In this document: positions 34,751 through 43,977 of the stretch, piece by piece
Layout: every line of letters starts with the position of its first letter
Position numbering within the stretch: the stretch's first letter is position 1
Source: an uncultured Christensenellaceae bacterium
GTDB taxonomy: Bacteria; Bacillota; Clostridia; Christensenellales; UBA3700
Assembly (NCBI GenBank): GCA_944380295.1
Contig: CALWHE010000002.1
Span: 1 to 64,000 of the forward strand
Direction of reading: 5' to 3'
DNA length: 64,000 bases
Translations under genes and position numbers: made by a program
The notes under the pieces: model-generated
Databases searched by the model: none
The model's input: the letters and a program-made list of their open reading frames with translations, nothing else
What the model was told of the DNA's origin: nothing

Positions 34751-36049
34751 TCATAACTTCTGCGCCGCGGCGGCGGCTTCCAGATCCGCCAGCCCGCGCC
34801 GCGTGTATGCGCGCTTGCGCTCCTTTTTATCTTTTATTTTTCCGCCGACGAGCGGCGGCAGTATCCCGAAGTTGGCGTTCATGGGCTGATAATTGCCTGT
34901 TGCCGCCGTCAGATGCGCGCACAGGGCGCCGCAGATGGTGGTGACGGGCGGGATAAACGGCGGCAAGCCTTTTGACTTCCTGTCTATGTTTATCGCCGCC
35001 ATCAGCCCGGAAGCCATGCTCTCCACATACCCTTCCACGCCGCATAGCTGCCCCGCGATATAGACGTTGCCGTCCTCTTTCAGCGAAAAGTCCTCTTTCA
35101 TTGCGGCAGGCGCGTTGACAAAGGTGTTGCGGTGCATGATCCCGTAACGCAGATATTCCGCATTTGCCAGCGCCGGTATCAGCGAAAACACCCGCTTTTG
35201 CTCGCCGAATTTCAGATTGGTCTGAAATCCCACCAGGTTATAGGCGTTTCCCGCCAGATTTTCCCTGCGCAGCTGCAACACCGCGTAAGGGCGTTTTCCG
35301 TCCGGAGTTTCCAGCCCCACCGGGCGCAGCGGACCGAACCGCATGGCGTCTTCACCGCGCGCCGCCAGCGCCTCTATCGGCATGCACCCTTCAAAAACGT
35401 CGCCCTTTTCAAAGTCGTGCAGCATCGCTTTCTCCGCCGTCAGCAGCGCCTCGCGCAGCGCCAGATATTCTTCCTTGTCCAGCGGACAATTCAAATAATC
35501 CGCCTCGCCCTTGCCGTATCTGGCGGCAAAATAGGCTTTGGACATATCTATGCTCTCCGCGCTCACTATGGGCGCCACCGCGTCGTAAAAATGCAGCTGC
35601 GCGCCGCATTTTTGCGCCAGCCTGCGCGCCATGGCGTCTGATACCATCGGACCGCAGGCGATTATCGTAACGCCCTCTTTTTCCTCTTCAACGGCTTCCT
35701 CGCGCACCACCGTCACGCCCAGTTCCGCCAGTTTTTCTTCCACAAGGGAAGAAAATTTCTGCCTGTCCACCGCCAACGCTCCGCCTGCGGGAACGGCGCA
35801 AGCCTGCGCAAGTTGCAGCAGCGTGCCGCCCAACCTGTTCATTTCCGCTTTCAGCATGCCGGAAGCGGTGTCTTCACCCACGGCTTTAAGGCTGTTGCTG
35901 CACACAAGCTCAGCAAGAGCGCTCGTCTTGTGGCAGGGCGTGTTTTTCACGCCGCGCATCTCTTTTATAACGACTTCATGCCCGCGCGCGGCAAGATAGC
36001 ACGCCGCTTCACACCCGGCAAGTCCGCCGCCGATGACGGTGACCTTCAC
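34751..36049 (-). CDS. trmFO: Methylenetetrahydrofolate-tRNA uracil-54 methyltransferase TrmFO
   Basis: TrmFO (432 residues) makes m5U54 in tRNA using methylene-THF and FAD. The FAD-binding start [18 protein letters not shown] and the [17 protein letters not shown] segment with its conserved Cys are present, followed by the family-specific [10 protein letters not shown] near the end. The start is read as GTG at 36049, overlapping the topA stop as GTGA; the family begins at this residue, and earlier ATG starts would add topA shadow sequence. The topA-trmFO-hslV-hslU order matches Bacillus except that xerC (codV) and codY are missing. Confidence 0.95.
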   Translation of the reverse strand: MKVTVIGGGLAGCEAACYLAARGHEVVIKEMRGVKNTPCHKTSALAELVCSNSLKAVGEDTASGMLKAEMNRLGGTLLQLAQACAVPAGGALAVDRQKFSSLVEEKLAELGVTVVREEAVEEEKEGVTIIACGPMVSDAMARRLAQKCGAQLHFYDAVAPIVSAESIDMSKAYFAARYGKGEADYLNCPLDKEEYLALREALLTAEKAMLHDFEKGDVFEGCMPIEALAARGEDAMRFGPLRPVGLETPDGKRPYAVLQLRRENLAGNAYNLVGFQTNLKFGEQKRVFSLIPALANAEYLRYGIMHRNTFVNAPAAMKEDFSLKEDGNVYIAGQLCGVEGYVESMASGLMAAINIDRKSKGLPPFIPPVTTICGALCAHLTAATGNYQPMNANFGILPPLVGGKIKDKKERKRAYTRRGLADLEAAAAAQKL

Positions 36050-38148
36050 TCCGCGCCCTCGCCTTCTTCCGGAAGCGGCACGGATTCGGTATGACCGCAG
36101 CTCTTGTCCAGACAGACGTAACGGTGCCTTTCTCCCTTGCCCGCCTGTTTCATGAAGCCGCCGCACTTGGGACATCTGTGGGGCGCGGGCAGATCCCAGG
36201 CGATAAAATCGCACTGCGGATACCCCGAGCAGGAATAAAAGACGTTGCCCTTTTTAGACACCTTTTTTATGATGCCTTTGCCGCACACCGGGCAGGTGGT
36301 GACATAGCCGCCATAAGGCTTGGTGAATTTGCAGTGCGGATAATTGGGACAAGCCAAAAATTTTCCGAATTTGCCTTCACGCACCACCATCTTGGCGCCG
36401 CACTTTTCGCATATCTCGTCCGTTTCTTCCGGCTTGGGGCGCATCTTTTCCCCGTCGAACCTCGCCATGGAACAACGCTTTTTGAAGTCGGGATAAAAAT
36501 CGGATATTATCTTTTCCCACTGCACGCCGCCGCCTTCTATCCTGTCCAGATCCATCTCCATATCGGAAGTGAACTTCACGTCCATGATATTGGGGAAATA
36601 TTTGACCAGCATGTCGCACACCGTTTCCCCCAGCTCCGTGGGCAGAATGAACTTTCCGTCTTTTTCTATATAATTGCGCTTGGATATCACGGATATGGTG
36701 GCGGCGTAAGTGCTGGGTCTGCCTATGCCGCTGTCTTCCATACCTTTGACCAGAGTGGCGTCCGTAAAGCGCGAGGGCGGCGTGGTGAACTTTTGCTCCG
36801 CCTTCATCTCTTTGAGCACAAAAGTTTCTCCCTCCCTGATGTTGGGCAGAGCTTTGGCGTTTTTCTCGTCCGCTTCTCCCGCGGGCATATAAGCCGCCTG
36901 CCAACCCTTGAACTTTTGCGTTTTGCCTTTGAGCACGTAGCCGTAACTTCTGTCCGACACGGATCTGATGTGCACGGTGAGCGTGTCAAAGAGCGCGGGC
37001 GCCATCTGACTTGCCACAAAGCGGTCGTAGATGAGCTTATACAACTTATACATGCCCGCCTGCAACTTGCCTTTGAGCGATTCCGGCGTCATGGCAAGCG
37101 AGATGGGGCGAATGGCTTCATGCGCGTCCTGCGCGCCGTTTTTAGCCTTATAAACATTGGGGCGCGCGGGCGCGTAATCTTCCCCGTATGTGTTTTTGAT
37201 ATATTCGAGCGCTTCGTTCTGCGCGTCGGCGGACACGCGCGTGCTGTCCGTTCTGATATAGGTGACCAGCGCCGTGTGCCCCATACCGGGGATATCCACG
37301 CCTTCATAGAGCTGCTGGGCGTGCTGCATCACCTGCGAAGGGGTCATGTTCAACTTGGAAGCGCCGTCCTGCTGCATGGTGGAAGTGGTAAACGGCGGGT
37401 GCGGACGGGACACGGACGTGTCGCGTTTCACGCTGTCCGCGCTCCATTTGCCCGCTTTGGAACCGCTCACCACGGCGTCGGCAAGCTCCTTGTTGCCCAC
37501 CTTGGTCTTTTTCCCGTCTATATCGTTAAAGTCGCATTTGAGCAGCGCCGGCACGTCGTCTTTGAAGATGACGGCGGAGATGTTCCAATACTCCTCCGGC
37601 TTGAAATCGCGTATCTCCCTTTCTCTGTCCACCACCATTTTGAGAGCGACGGACTGCACCCTGCCCGCGGAAAGTCCGCTCTTTATCTTGCGGGAGAGGA
37701 TGGGCGAAACTTCATAGCCCACCAATCTGTCCAACACGCGGCGCGCCTGCTGGGCGTTGACCAGATTGATATTTATCTTTCTGGGATTTTGCAGAGCGTT
37801 GAGCACCGCTTTTTTGGATATCTCGTTGAATTCTATGCGTATGGGATCGTCCGGCAGCTTGAACACCTGCGATATGTGCCATGATATGGCCTCGCCTTCG
37901 CGGTCGGGGTCGGTAGCAAGATAGACTTTGCCCGCCTTGCCTATGGCTTTGCGCAGATTTTCTATCGTCTGCTTTTTGGACTCCGTGATCACGTATTCTG
38001 GCTTGAAATTGTGTTCTATGTCTATGCCCATGCGATGTTCGGGCAGATCGCTGATATGCCCTCCGGAAGCCATCACGACATATTTACCGCCCAAATACTT
38101 GGATATGGTTTTTGCCTTATGCGGCGATTCCACAATGATAAGATCCAT
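36046..38148 (-). CDS. topA: DNA topoisomerase I
   Basis: TopA (700 residues) relaxes negative supercoils. It has an N-terminal Toprim domain (LIIVESPHKAKTISKYLG; DPDREGEAI) and the active-site Tyr in TALVTYIRTDSTRVS. There are three C-terminal zinc ribbons: CEKCGAKM...CPNYPHC, CPVCGKGI...CSGYPQC and CPKCGGFM...CLDKSC. The last ends close to the C-terminus, which carries a short acidic tail. It lies 19 nt after dprA. Confidence 0.97.
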   Translation of the reverse strand: MDLIIVESPHKAKTISKYLGGKYVVMASGGHISDLPEHRMGIDIEHNFKPEYVITESKKQTIENLRKAIGKAGKVYLATDPDREGEAISWHISQVFKLPDDPIRIEFNEISKKAVLNALQNPRKININLVNAQQARRVLDRLVGYEVSPILSRKIKSGLSAGRVQSVALKMVVDREREIRDFKPEEYWNISAVIFKDDVPALLKCDFNDIDGKKTKVGNKELADAVVSGSKAGKWSADSVKRDTSVSRPHPPFTTSTMQQDGASKLNMTPSQVMQHAQQLYEGVDIPGMGHTALVTYIRTDSTRVSADAQNEALEYIKNTYGEDYAPARPNVYKAKNGAQDAHEAIRPISLAMTPESLKGKLQAGMYKLYKLIYDRFVASQMAPALFDTLTVHIRSVSDRSYGYVLKGKTQKFKGWQAAYMPAGEADEKNAKALPNIREGETFVLKEMKAEQKFTTPPSRFTDATLVKGMEDSGIGRPSTYAATISVISKRNYIEKDGKFILPTELGETVCDMLVKYFPNIMDVKFTSDMEMDLDRIEGGGVQWEKIISDFYPDFKKRCSMARFDGEKMRPKPEETDEICEKCGAKMVVREGKFGKFLACPNYPHCKFTKPYGGYVTTCPVCGKGIIKKVSKKGNVFYSCSGYPQCDFIAWDLPAPHRCPKCGGFMKQAGKGERHRYVCLDKSCGHTESVPLPEEGEGAE

Positions 38149-38167
38149 AAGTTGTTCCGTATCTCCC

Positions 38168-39172
38168 TCAATGTCTGCCGGCGATATGATAATAATTGCC
38201 CGCAGTTCTCTTCAATATTCCGTCAAACTCCATCTTCATCAGGAGTTTGGCAACTTCCGCTATGCTCATGCCCGTTTCCGCGGCTATCTTGCTGTAATGC
38301 GCGTCGCCTTCGTGCTCCACCACGTCTTTTATCTTCTGCTCCTGCTCGGTCAGCCCCACTCGGTTTTGCCCGTCGTCCGCGCCGCCCTCGTCGGCGATGA
38401 TGTCACCCACGCGGGTGACCAGCCTGCCGCATTCTTTCAAACGCTCGTTACAGCCCTCGCTCATGCGCGAAAAGATGCTTCCCGGCACTATCCACAACTC
38501 TCTGCCCAGCTCCACCGCCTGATCCGCCGTGATGAGCGAACCGCTCCCCGCGGGCGCTTCCGTCACCAGCACGCCCCTGCCGAGCGCGCCCATCAGCCTG
38601 TTCCTCTCCGGGAACCTGAACGGCATGGGCGGCGTTTTGGGCGGATATTCGCTGACAAGCAATCCTTGCCCTGCTATCTTGCGCATAAGCTCCGCGTTCT
38701 CCGGCGGATATTCCACGTCCAGTCCGCAGGCAAGCACCGCTATCGTCTTGCCGCCGCAGTCCAGCGCGGCTTTGTGCGCGCGGGCGTCCACGCCTCTGGC
38801 AAGACCGCTCACGACGGTGACGCCCTTTTCCGCCAGACCTTTGGCAAAATATTCCGTCACTTCCGCGCCGTAACGGCTGTTGCGCCGCGTTCCCACCACG
38901 GTCACGCACTCGCTTTTGAGCAGGCTTATATCTCCTTTGACGTAAAGCGCTGCGGGCGGGTCGAACAGCTCTTTCAGCTGCTGCGGATATTCCGCGTCTT
39001 CTATGGTTATCAGACTCATGCCGGCGGCGTTCATCTGCTCGATACAAGCGTTTACCGCCGCTTGATCCACGGGATATGCGTCTATATCGTCGGCGGCGGC
39101 GCAACGCTTTTTCAAGCTCTGCTCCATGCTTGCCGCAATAAAAGCTCTCTGCCGCCCGTCGTATTCTTTCAC
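38168..39172 (-). CDS. dprA: DNA processing protein DprA
   Basis: DprA (334 residues) loads RecA on incoming single-stranded DNA during transformation. The Rossmann-like core shows VVGTRRNSRYGAEVTEYFA, VVSGLARGVDARAHKAAL and SEYPPKTPPMPFRFPERNRLM, with a C-terminal winged helix (DVVEHEGDAHYSKIAAETGMSIAEV). I place the start at GTG 39172, forming a GTGA overlap with the yifB stop and well spaced from AGGAAG; a TTG at 39178 is also possible. Together with yifB upstream it suggests a competence/recombination module. Confidence 0.93.
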   Translation of the reverse strand: MKEYDGRQRAFIAASMEQSLKKRCAAADDIDAYPVDQAAVNACIEQMNAAGMSLITIEDAEYPQQLKELFDPPAALYVKGDISLLKSECVTVVGTRRNSRYGAEVTEYFAKGLAEKGVTVVSGLARGVDARAHKAALDCGGKTIAVLACGLDVEYPPENAELMRKIAGQGLLVSEYPPKTPPMPFRFPERNRLMGALGRGVLVTEAPAGSGSLITADQAVELGRELWIVPGSIFSRMSEGCNERLKECGRLVTRVGDIIADEGGADDGQNRVGLTEQEQKIKDVVEHEGDAHYSKIAAETGMSIAEVAKLLMKMEFDGILKRTAGNYYHIAGRH

Positions 39173-40701
39173 TCCCAATACTTCCTGTCCAGCGAGCGGT
39201 ATTGCACCGCTTCCGTAATATGTTCTTCTTTTATCTCCTTCTCTCCCGCCAGATCCGCAATGGTGCGCGCCACCTTGATTATCCTGGTGCCCGCGCGGGC
39301 GGTGAGATTGAGTTTTTCGTAAGCGGCGCGCAAGATGTCGTTACACGCCGGAGAAAGACGGCAATATTTACGCATATCGGCATTGTCCATGCCCGCATTG
39401 GTAAAATTGCGCTTGCCCTTGTAACGCTCGCGCTGGACGGCGCGCGCCTTTTCCACTCTCTCTTTTATCGACGCGCTGCTTTCGGCAGGTTCGCTGCTCT
39501 GCAATTCGTCGTAACTGACGCCGTCCACTTCCACATGCAGGTCTATCCTGTCGAGCAATGGTCCGGAAAGTTTGTTCACGTATCTTCTGATCTCGGAGGG
39601 CGTGCACCTGCACTCGCGCGTTTCCGAACCGAAGTTGCCGCACGGGCAGGGATTCATACCCGCCACCAGCATGAACCTGGCGGGATATTCGGCGGTGATA
39701 CGCGCCCTTGCCACCGTGACCACCCCGTCTTCCAGCGGCTGGCGCAGAGCTTCCAGCGTGCGCCGCTGATATTCGGGCGCTTCGTCCAAAAACAAAACAC
39801 CGTTATGCGCCAGGGACACCTCGCCGGGACGCGCATAAGCGCCTCCGCCAGTGAGCGCGGGTATGGTGGCGGTGTGATGAGGCGCGCGGAAAGGACGCGC
39901 GGATACGATGCCTTTGTTCGGATCCAGCACTCCCGCCACGGAATGTATTTTGGTCACCTCTATCGCCTCTTCAAACGTCATATCCGGCATTATCGTGGGC
40001 ACGCACTTTGCCATCAGCGTTTTGCCCGCACCGGGCGGCCCTATCATGAGTATGTTATGTCCGCCGGCAACGGCTATTTCCAGCGCTCTGCGGGCAAAAT
40101 ACTGCCCTTTCACGTCGGCAAAGTCCACGCTGTATCTGTTCATCTCCCCGTCCGGGACAAAACTTTTCGTCTTCAAAGGCACATATCTGTCCCTGTTGCA
40201 CAAAAAGTCGCACGCCTCGCGCAAAGACTCCACCGCATACACCTCCGCGCCTTCCACGTAAGACGCCTCTTTGGCGTTGCCGGCGGGAATGATGAACCTG
40301 TTTCTGCCCTCCTGCATGGCGGAGATCACCAACGGCATGATGCCGTTCACCGGGCGCACGCCGCCGTCCAAAGACAGCTCGCCCAGGATGATGACGTCTT
40401 TATACTGCGCGGCGGGCAGCTGGTCGCTTGCCGCCAAAATGCCCACGGCAATGGCGAGATCGAAAATCGCGCCCTCTTTTTTGCAGTCCGCGGGAGCCAG
40501 GTTGACGGTTATACGCTTGGTGGGATATTGAAAACCGCTGTTTTTTATCGCGGCGCGCACGCGCTCGCGCGATTCTTTCACCGCGGCGTCGGGAAGTCCC
40601 ACCGTTTCATAGCCGGGCAAGCCGGCGTTTATGTCCGTTTCTATGTCAACGGCAAGCCCGCTCAGCCCTTCAAGCGTATAACTTTTCACCTTTGCCAGCA
40701 T
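39169..40701 (-). CDS. YifB/ComM family Mg-chelatase-like AAA ATPase
   Basis: This 510-residue protein belongs to the YifB/ComM family. ComM is a hexameric branch-migration helicase in natural transformation. An N-terminal Lon-protease-like S5 fold (1-170: VDIETDINAGLPGYETVGLPD) precedes a Mg-chelatase ATPase with Walker A GPPGAGKTLMAKCVPTIMP, Walker B NGVLFLDEAPEY and a C-terminal helical domain. A cysteine set in NPCPCGNFGSETRECRCTP is typical of the family. It starts one base after the upstream membrane-protein gene and overlaps dprA by four bases. Confidence 0.94.
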   Translation of the reverse strand: MLAKVKSYTLEGLSGLAVDIETDINAGLPGYETVGLPDAAVKESRERVRAAIKNSGFQYPTKRITVNLAPADCKKEGAIFDLAIAVGILAASDQLPAAQYKDVIILGELSLDGGVRPVNGIMPLVISAMQEGRNRFIIPAGNAKEASYVEGAEVYAVESLREACDFLCNRDRYVPLKTKSFVPDGEMNRYSVDFADVKGQYFARRALEIAVAGGHNILMIGPPGAGKTLMAKCVPTIMPDMTFEEAIEVTKIHSVAGVLDPNKGIVSARPFRAPHHTATIPALTGGGAYARPGEVSLAHNGVLFLDEAPEYQRRTLEALRQPLEDGVVTVARARITAEYPARFMLVAGMNPCPCGNFGSETRECRCTPSEIRRYVNKLSGPLLDRIDLHVEVDGVSYDELQSSEPAESSASIKERVEKARAVQRERYKGKRNFTNAGMDNADMRKYCRLSPACNDILRAAYEKLNLTARAGTRIIKVARTIADLAGEKEIKEEHITEAVQYRSLDRKYWE

Positions 40702-40702
40702 T

Positions 40703-42937
40703 TTATTTCCCCTTTTTCTTGTTGTCGAGCGCCTTTTTCAGCCACTCAAAGCGCAGATCGGATCTGATCATCGCGCCGAACTTACCGCCGTAAGGCTGCA
40801 ATGTTTTTTCCCTGTTATAGTAGCAGATGTCCACGGTGAGATAGACAAGCGCAAAGGCGAGCAGCACCGTGAATACGCTGAACACTATCACAAATGCGGA
40901 TTTGGAGGGGAACATCAGATATTCCATCTCTCCGGAAGAGGCGATAAAGCCGCCCCTGCCCACAAGCTGCGCCACATTGAGAAAATGCGTGAGCGCCAAA
41001 CCGCCGAACACCGTGATGAGCCTCACGTCCGGGACGGCGATGATGTAAGCCAGCAGGATAAGCAGACCGAGCGTCATCACTTCCACGGTTATGCCCGTGC
41101 CGAGCGCCGCGAACAGCACCACGGAAACGCCGCTCACCAACATGAGATCCGCCGACGATCTGCCGTTGAGGAAATAATTGAGCGCGGCAAGCGAACCCAT
41201 GGCGATAACAAACAGCCAGGTGCACACTTCCAGGGCTTTGCTCGTCACGCCGCTGTTCACCAAGCCGAACATGGCATACATGTTAAAGGCGTCTGTGGAC
41301 ATAAAGCCGTTCAGCTTGAACCAGTTGTATCCGAGTTCGAACACGGCAAAATATCTGCCTTCCGCATAATAAGGCATCATCATGGGCAGCGCGGCAAGAT
41401 AGAACGCGACCAGGCAGCCGAGCGCCTGCGCTCCCAAAACGAGAGCCGTTTTCCCCTTGTCCTGTTTTTCCGCCTTGACCACGGCGCCTGTCTGATAGAT
41501 GAGTATCATGGGCACGAGCAGCACCACCCAGTTGGAGAACATCAGCGCGACCGTGAACAGCACGCCGGCAACGGCAGCCTTACCCGTTTCGTAAGCGCTC
41601 GTATCCTTGCCGTCCATGAGCATGACGTGCAGCATGCCCATTACAAAAGGCATTGCCAGACTGAGATATGAACCGAACAGCGCGCTCTGCGTAAAGAACA
41701 CGGGCAGCAGCGCGTAAAAGCCCGCATAGCATGCCGCCGTCCTCAACGAGGTGTAACGCGCGGCAAAGTTGTATATCAGATAGCAGGTGACGATGTCCGC
41801 AAGCACGGTGGGAATGCGCAGCGTCACCGCCATGGCCATGGTGCCGCCCTGCACGCCCAGCATGGTGGCTATGCGCGCGAATATCCAGATGACGTATGCG
41901 GAAAGCGAGGGCACTCCCGGTATCACGGAGTAAGCCTGCCCCCAGCCTTCGGCATTGACGGCGCTGTAAAGGTCGTAATATTCCGAGGAAATCTTACCGA
42001 AGCCGAAAGTGGTGACCGTAACGATGAACCTGATCAAAAACGCCGCCAACATGGCGTATGTGAACAGCGCCAGCGGCGAGGCAAGCGCTTTTTTGACCGC
42101 CGCGCCCCTGCCCGCTCCGGCATTGCCGTCGGGGGCGGAGAGTAGTTCGTTTTCCGCTCCTTCCGTCACGTCCTTGCCCATGGCGTATCTGACAAATTTG
42201 ACCAGCAGATATGCCGCCAGAACCGTGAATACCGCCAGCAGCGCCACATATACGTAAGAGCCGGCTTTTGCCATGCTGTAAGTTCCGTCTTGTTTGAGTA
42301 TGCCTGCATAATGCGCGTCGTTGACCACCGAAGCGTCCGTCTGTTCCACCTTTATGTCGTCGAAGTATACCGTGCCGGAAGGCGCGGCGTTTGCGTTACC
42401 TATGCCCACGAACAAGGTGAAGTCCGCGCTTGCCTTGGCTTGGAAACAGATGTAGCATTCCACCCACTTGTTGCCGGCGGTGGAGCCGTATTCGCCGATG
42501 GTGGCGGAAGTTATGTTGAGTCCGGCAAAATCGCTGTCCTCCAAAAAGCCCATCACGGCGCCCACGTCGTATTCGTCCTCTTCCCCTTCGTTCAAAGTGA
42601 CGGGGGTAAGGCTTTGTATCCTGATCCTGGCGGAAAGTCTGTAATAGCCGTTGTTTTTCAAAGACACCTGCTGGGTGATGTATGTCCAGGCGGAAGAAGC
42701 GGTCACGGAAATGGAGTTTTTCGTGCCGTTCCTCACCGTGTCGTCATCGCTGCCGCTGGGCTGAACGGTAACCTTTTCACTGGACGTATCGTTGAGCGTC
42801 CAGCCGTCGATGCTGCCGTTTTCAAAATCGCCGTTGCTGACGATGGGACCGTTTTCGTTGCCGCAGGCGGCAAATATCACCGCGCCGAGCACGGCGATAC
42901 AAACGATTGCTATCAAAAGACTTTTACGAGTTTTCAT
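40703..42937 (-). CDS. Lipoprotein-type, sugar-binding-like domain fused to a GT-C-like polytopic membrane protein
   Basis: This 744-residue protein has three parts. Residues 1-25 are a lipoprotein-type signal ending VIFAAC (Cys25). Residues about 35-185 look like a CBM4/9-type beta-sandwich (NGDFENGSIDGWTL at the start, YFDDIKVEQ at the end). Then one membrane helix, a linker and about ten or more hydrophobic helices (about 265-710) resemble GT-C glycosyltransferases that use lipid-linked sugars. The C-terminal 40 residues are basic and cytoplasmic. I cannot name a substrate. A role in building surface polysaccharide or glycoprotein is inference. It heads the operon that continues into yifB one base later. 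AGGAG lies seven bases before the ATG at 42937. Confidence 0.7.
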   Translation of the reverse strand: MKTRKSLLIAIVCIAVLGAVIFAACGNENGPIVSNGDFENGSIDGWTLNDTSSEKVTVQPSGSDDDTVRNGTKNSISVTASSAWTYITQQVSLKNNGYYRLSARIRIQSLTPVTLNEGEEDEYDVGAVMGFLEDSDFAGLNITSATIGEYGSTAGNKWVECYICFQAKASADFTLFVGIGNANAAPSGTVYFDDIKVEQTDASVVNDAHYAGILKQDGTYSMAKAGSYVYVALLAVFTVLAAYLLVKFVRYAMGKDVTEGAENELLSAPDGNAGAGRGAAVKKALASPLALFTYAMLAAFLIRFIVTVTTFGFGKISSEYYDLYSAVNAEGWGQAYSVIPGVPSLSAYVIWIFARIATMLGVQGGTMAMAVTLRIPTVLADIVTCYLIYNFAARYTSLRTAACYAGFYALLPVFFTQSALFGSYLSLAMPFVMGMLHVMLMDGKDTSAYETGKAAVAGVLFTVALMFSNWVVLLVPMILIYQTGAVVKAEKQDKGKTALVLGAQALGCLVAFYLAALPMMMPYYAEGRYFAVFELGYNWFKLNGFMSTDAFNMYAMFGLVNSGVTSKALEVCTWLFVIAMGSLAALNYFLNGRSSADLMLVSGVSVVLFAALGTGITVEVMTLGLLILLAYIIAVPDVRLITVFGGLALTHFLNVAQLVGRGGFIASSGEMEYLMFPSKSAFVIVFSVFTVLLAFALVYLTVDICYYNREKTLQPYGGKFGAMIRSDLRFEWLKKALDNKKKGK

Positions 42938-42964
42938 CGGAATGCTCCTAGGTATACTAGATAT

Positions 42965-42993
42965 ATAATAATAAATATAATAAGCGTTTGCAA
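42965..42993 (-). promoter_or_regulatory. Candidate promoter of the ten-gene operon
   Basis: Minus strand: TTGCAA (42993-42988), 17-nt spacer, TATTAT (42970-42965), 27 bases before the ATG. The area is very AT-rich, so other -10 choices exist. Confidence 0.5.
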
Positions 42994-43078
42994 GTGTTTT
43001 TCCGCATTTGCTCAAAAAGGGCGCGTAAATTTTCCGAATAAGGCGAATATCTACCAGCCGCTCGCCCGTGAAAACGGC

Positions 43079-43108
43079 AAAAAAATGCCCCCGCTTGCCG
43101 CGGGGGCG
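43079..43108 (-). terminator. Terminator of rplS
   Basis: Minus strand: GCCCCCGC pairs with GCGGGGGC (43107-43087) and is followed by a run of T (43085-43079). Confidence 0.85.
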
Positions 43109-43126
43109 CTTGTTTGCTTTTTCTGC

Positions 43127-43474
43127 TTACTTGATGACTTCCGCCAACTTGGCAGCCTTGCCGCTCCTGTTGCGCAGATAGTAAAGCTTTGCCCTTCTCA
43201 CCTTACCGTGACGGATCACGTCGATGTGATCGATCTTGGGAGAATGAACGGGGAACGTTCTTTCCACGCCCACGCCGTTGGATATCTTGCGAACGGTCAT
43301 GGTCTCTCTGATGCTGCCGCCTCTGAAAGCGATGATGATGCCTTCAAACGCCTGCAACCTTTCCTTGTTGCCTTCCACGACTTTGACGTATACTTTCACG
43401 GTATCGCCTATCGCCAGTTTGGGCAGGTCTGTGCGCATACCTTCTTTTTCGATAACGTCGATCAAATTGCTCAT
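43127..43474 (-). CDS. rplS: 50S ribosomal protein L19
   Basis: L19 (115 residues) lies at the 30S-50S interface. The sequence [32 protein letters not shown] is unmistakable, although no run beyond this needs quoting. GGAGG lies nine bases before the ATG. In most Firmicutes rplS sits between trmD and rbgA; here it lies at the far end of that operon, with its own promoter, leader and terminator. Confidence 0.97.
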   Translation of the reverse strand: MSNLIDVIEKEGMRTDLPKLAIGDTVKVYVKVVEGNKERLQAFEGIIIAFRGGSIRETMTVRKISNGVGVERTFPVHSPKIDHIDVIRHGKVRRAKLYYLRNRSGKAAKLAEVIK

Positions 43475-43594
43475 TGACTTATACCTCCGAATTTACGCGA
43501 TGTTCTCGATCGTCTTGGGATTTTTTTACGTCGGCGGAACACCCGAAGTCTTATTTTGCCTGCATATTTTAGCATAAAAAAACGATGTGCGCAA
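43475..43594 (-). promoter_or_regulatory. Promoter and leader of rplS
   Basis: Minus strand: TTGCGC (43594-43589), 17-nt spacer, extended -10 TGC-TAAAAT (43571-43566). The predicted leader of about 85 nt is a place where an autoregulatory L19 leader RNA could sit, as known in Firmicutes. I did not match the Rfam structure, so that part is a guess. Confidence 0.55.
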
Positions 43595-43623
43595 CTGTTT
43601 TTAACACATTTTATTGCATTTTA

Positions 43624-43977
43624 TCACAGATCCGCGGTGGTGAAGGCGTCTTTTATGTATTCCACCTCGCCGCGCGTGACCACCGCCACGTCAAAACGCA
43701 CGTCCATCTCCGGCGCTTTGTGTATCAGCATAAACAGCTTTGCCGCCTGCACTATCCTGCGCCTTTTGGTGCGCGTGACCGCCTCCGCTCCGAAGCCGAA
43801 TGCCTCGCTTTCACGGCTCTTGACTTCGATAAAGACCAGCGTGCCCTTGTCGCGCGCCACGATGTCTATCTCTCCGCCCCGGCAGGAGAAGTTGCGCTGC
43901 ACCACCCGCATCCCTTGTGCGGAGATATACTCGCAGACCGTCTGTTCTCCCGTTACCCCTTCTTTTTTCCTGTTCAT
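43624..43977 (-). CDS. YraN family (UPF0102) endonuclease-like protein
   Basis: This 117-residue protein shows the restriction-endonuclease-like core of UPF0102: GEQTVCEYISAQGMRVVQRN, GGEIDIVARDKGTLVFIEVKSR and TRTKRRRIVQAAKLFM. The E...D...EVK residues form a PD-(D/E)XK-type active site. The biological role is not settled; it usually accompanies rnhB, as here with a four-base overlap. It is the last gene of the ylxM operon. Confidence 0.93.
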   Translation of the reverse strand: MNRKKEGVTGEQTVCEYISAQGMRVVQRNFSCRGGEIDIVARDKGTLVFIEVKSRESEAFGFGAEAVTRTKRRRIVQAAKLFMLIHKAPEMDVRFDVAVVTRGEVEYIKDAFTTADL

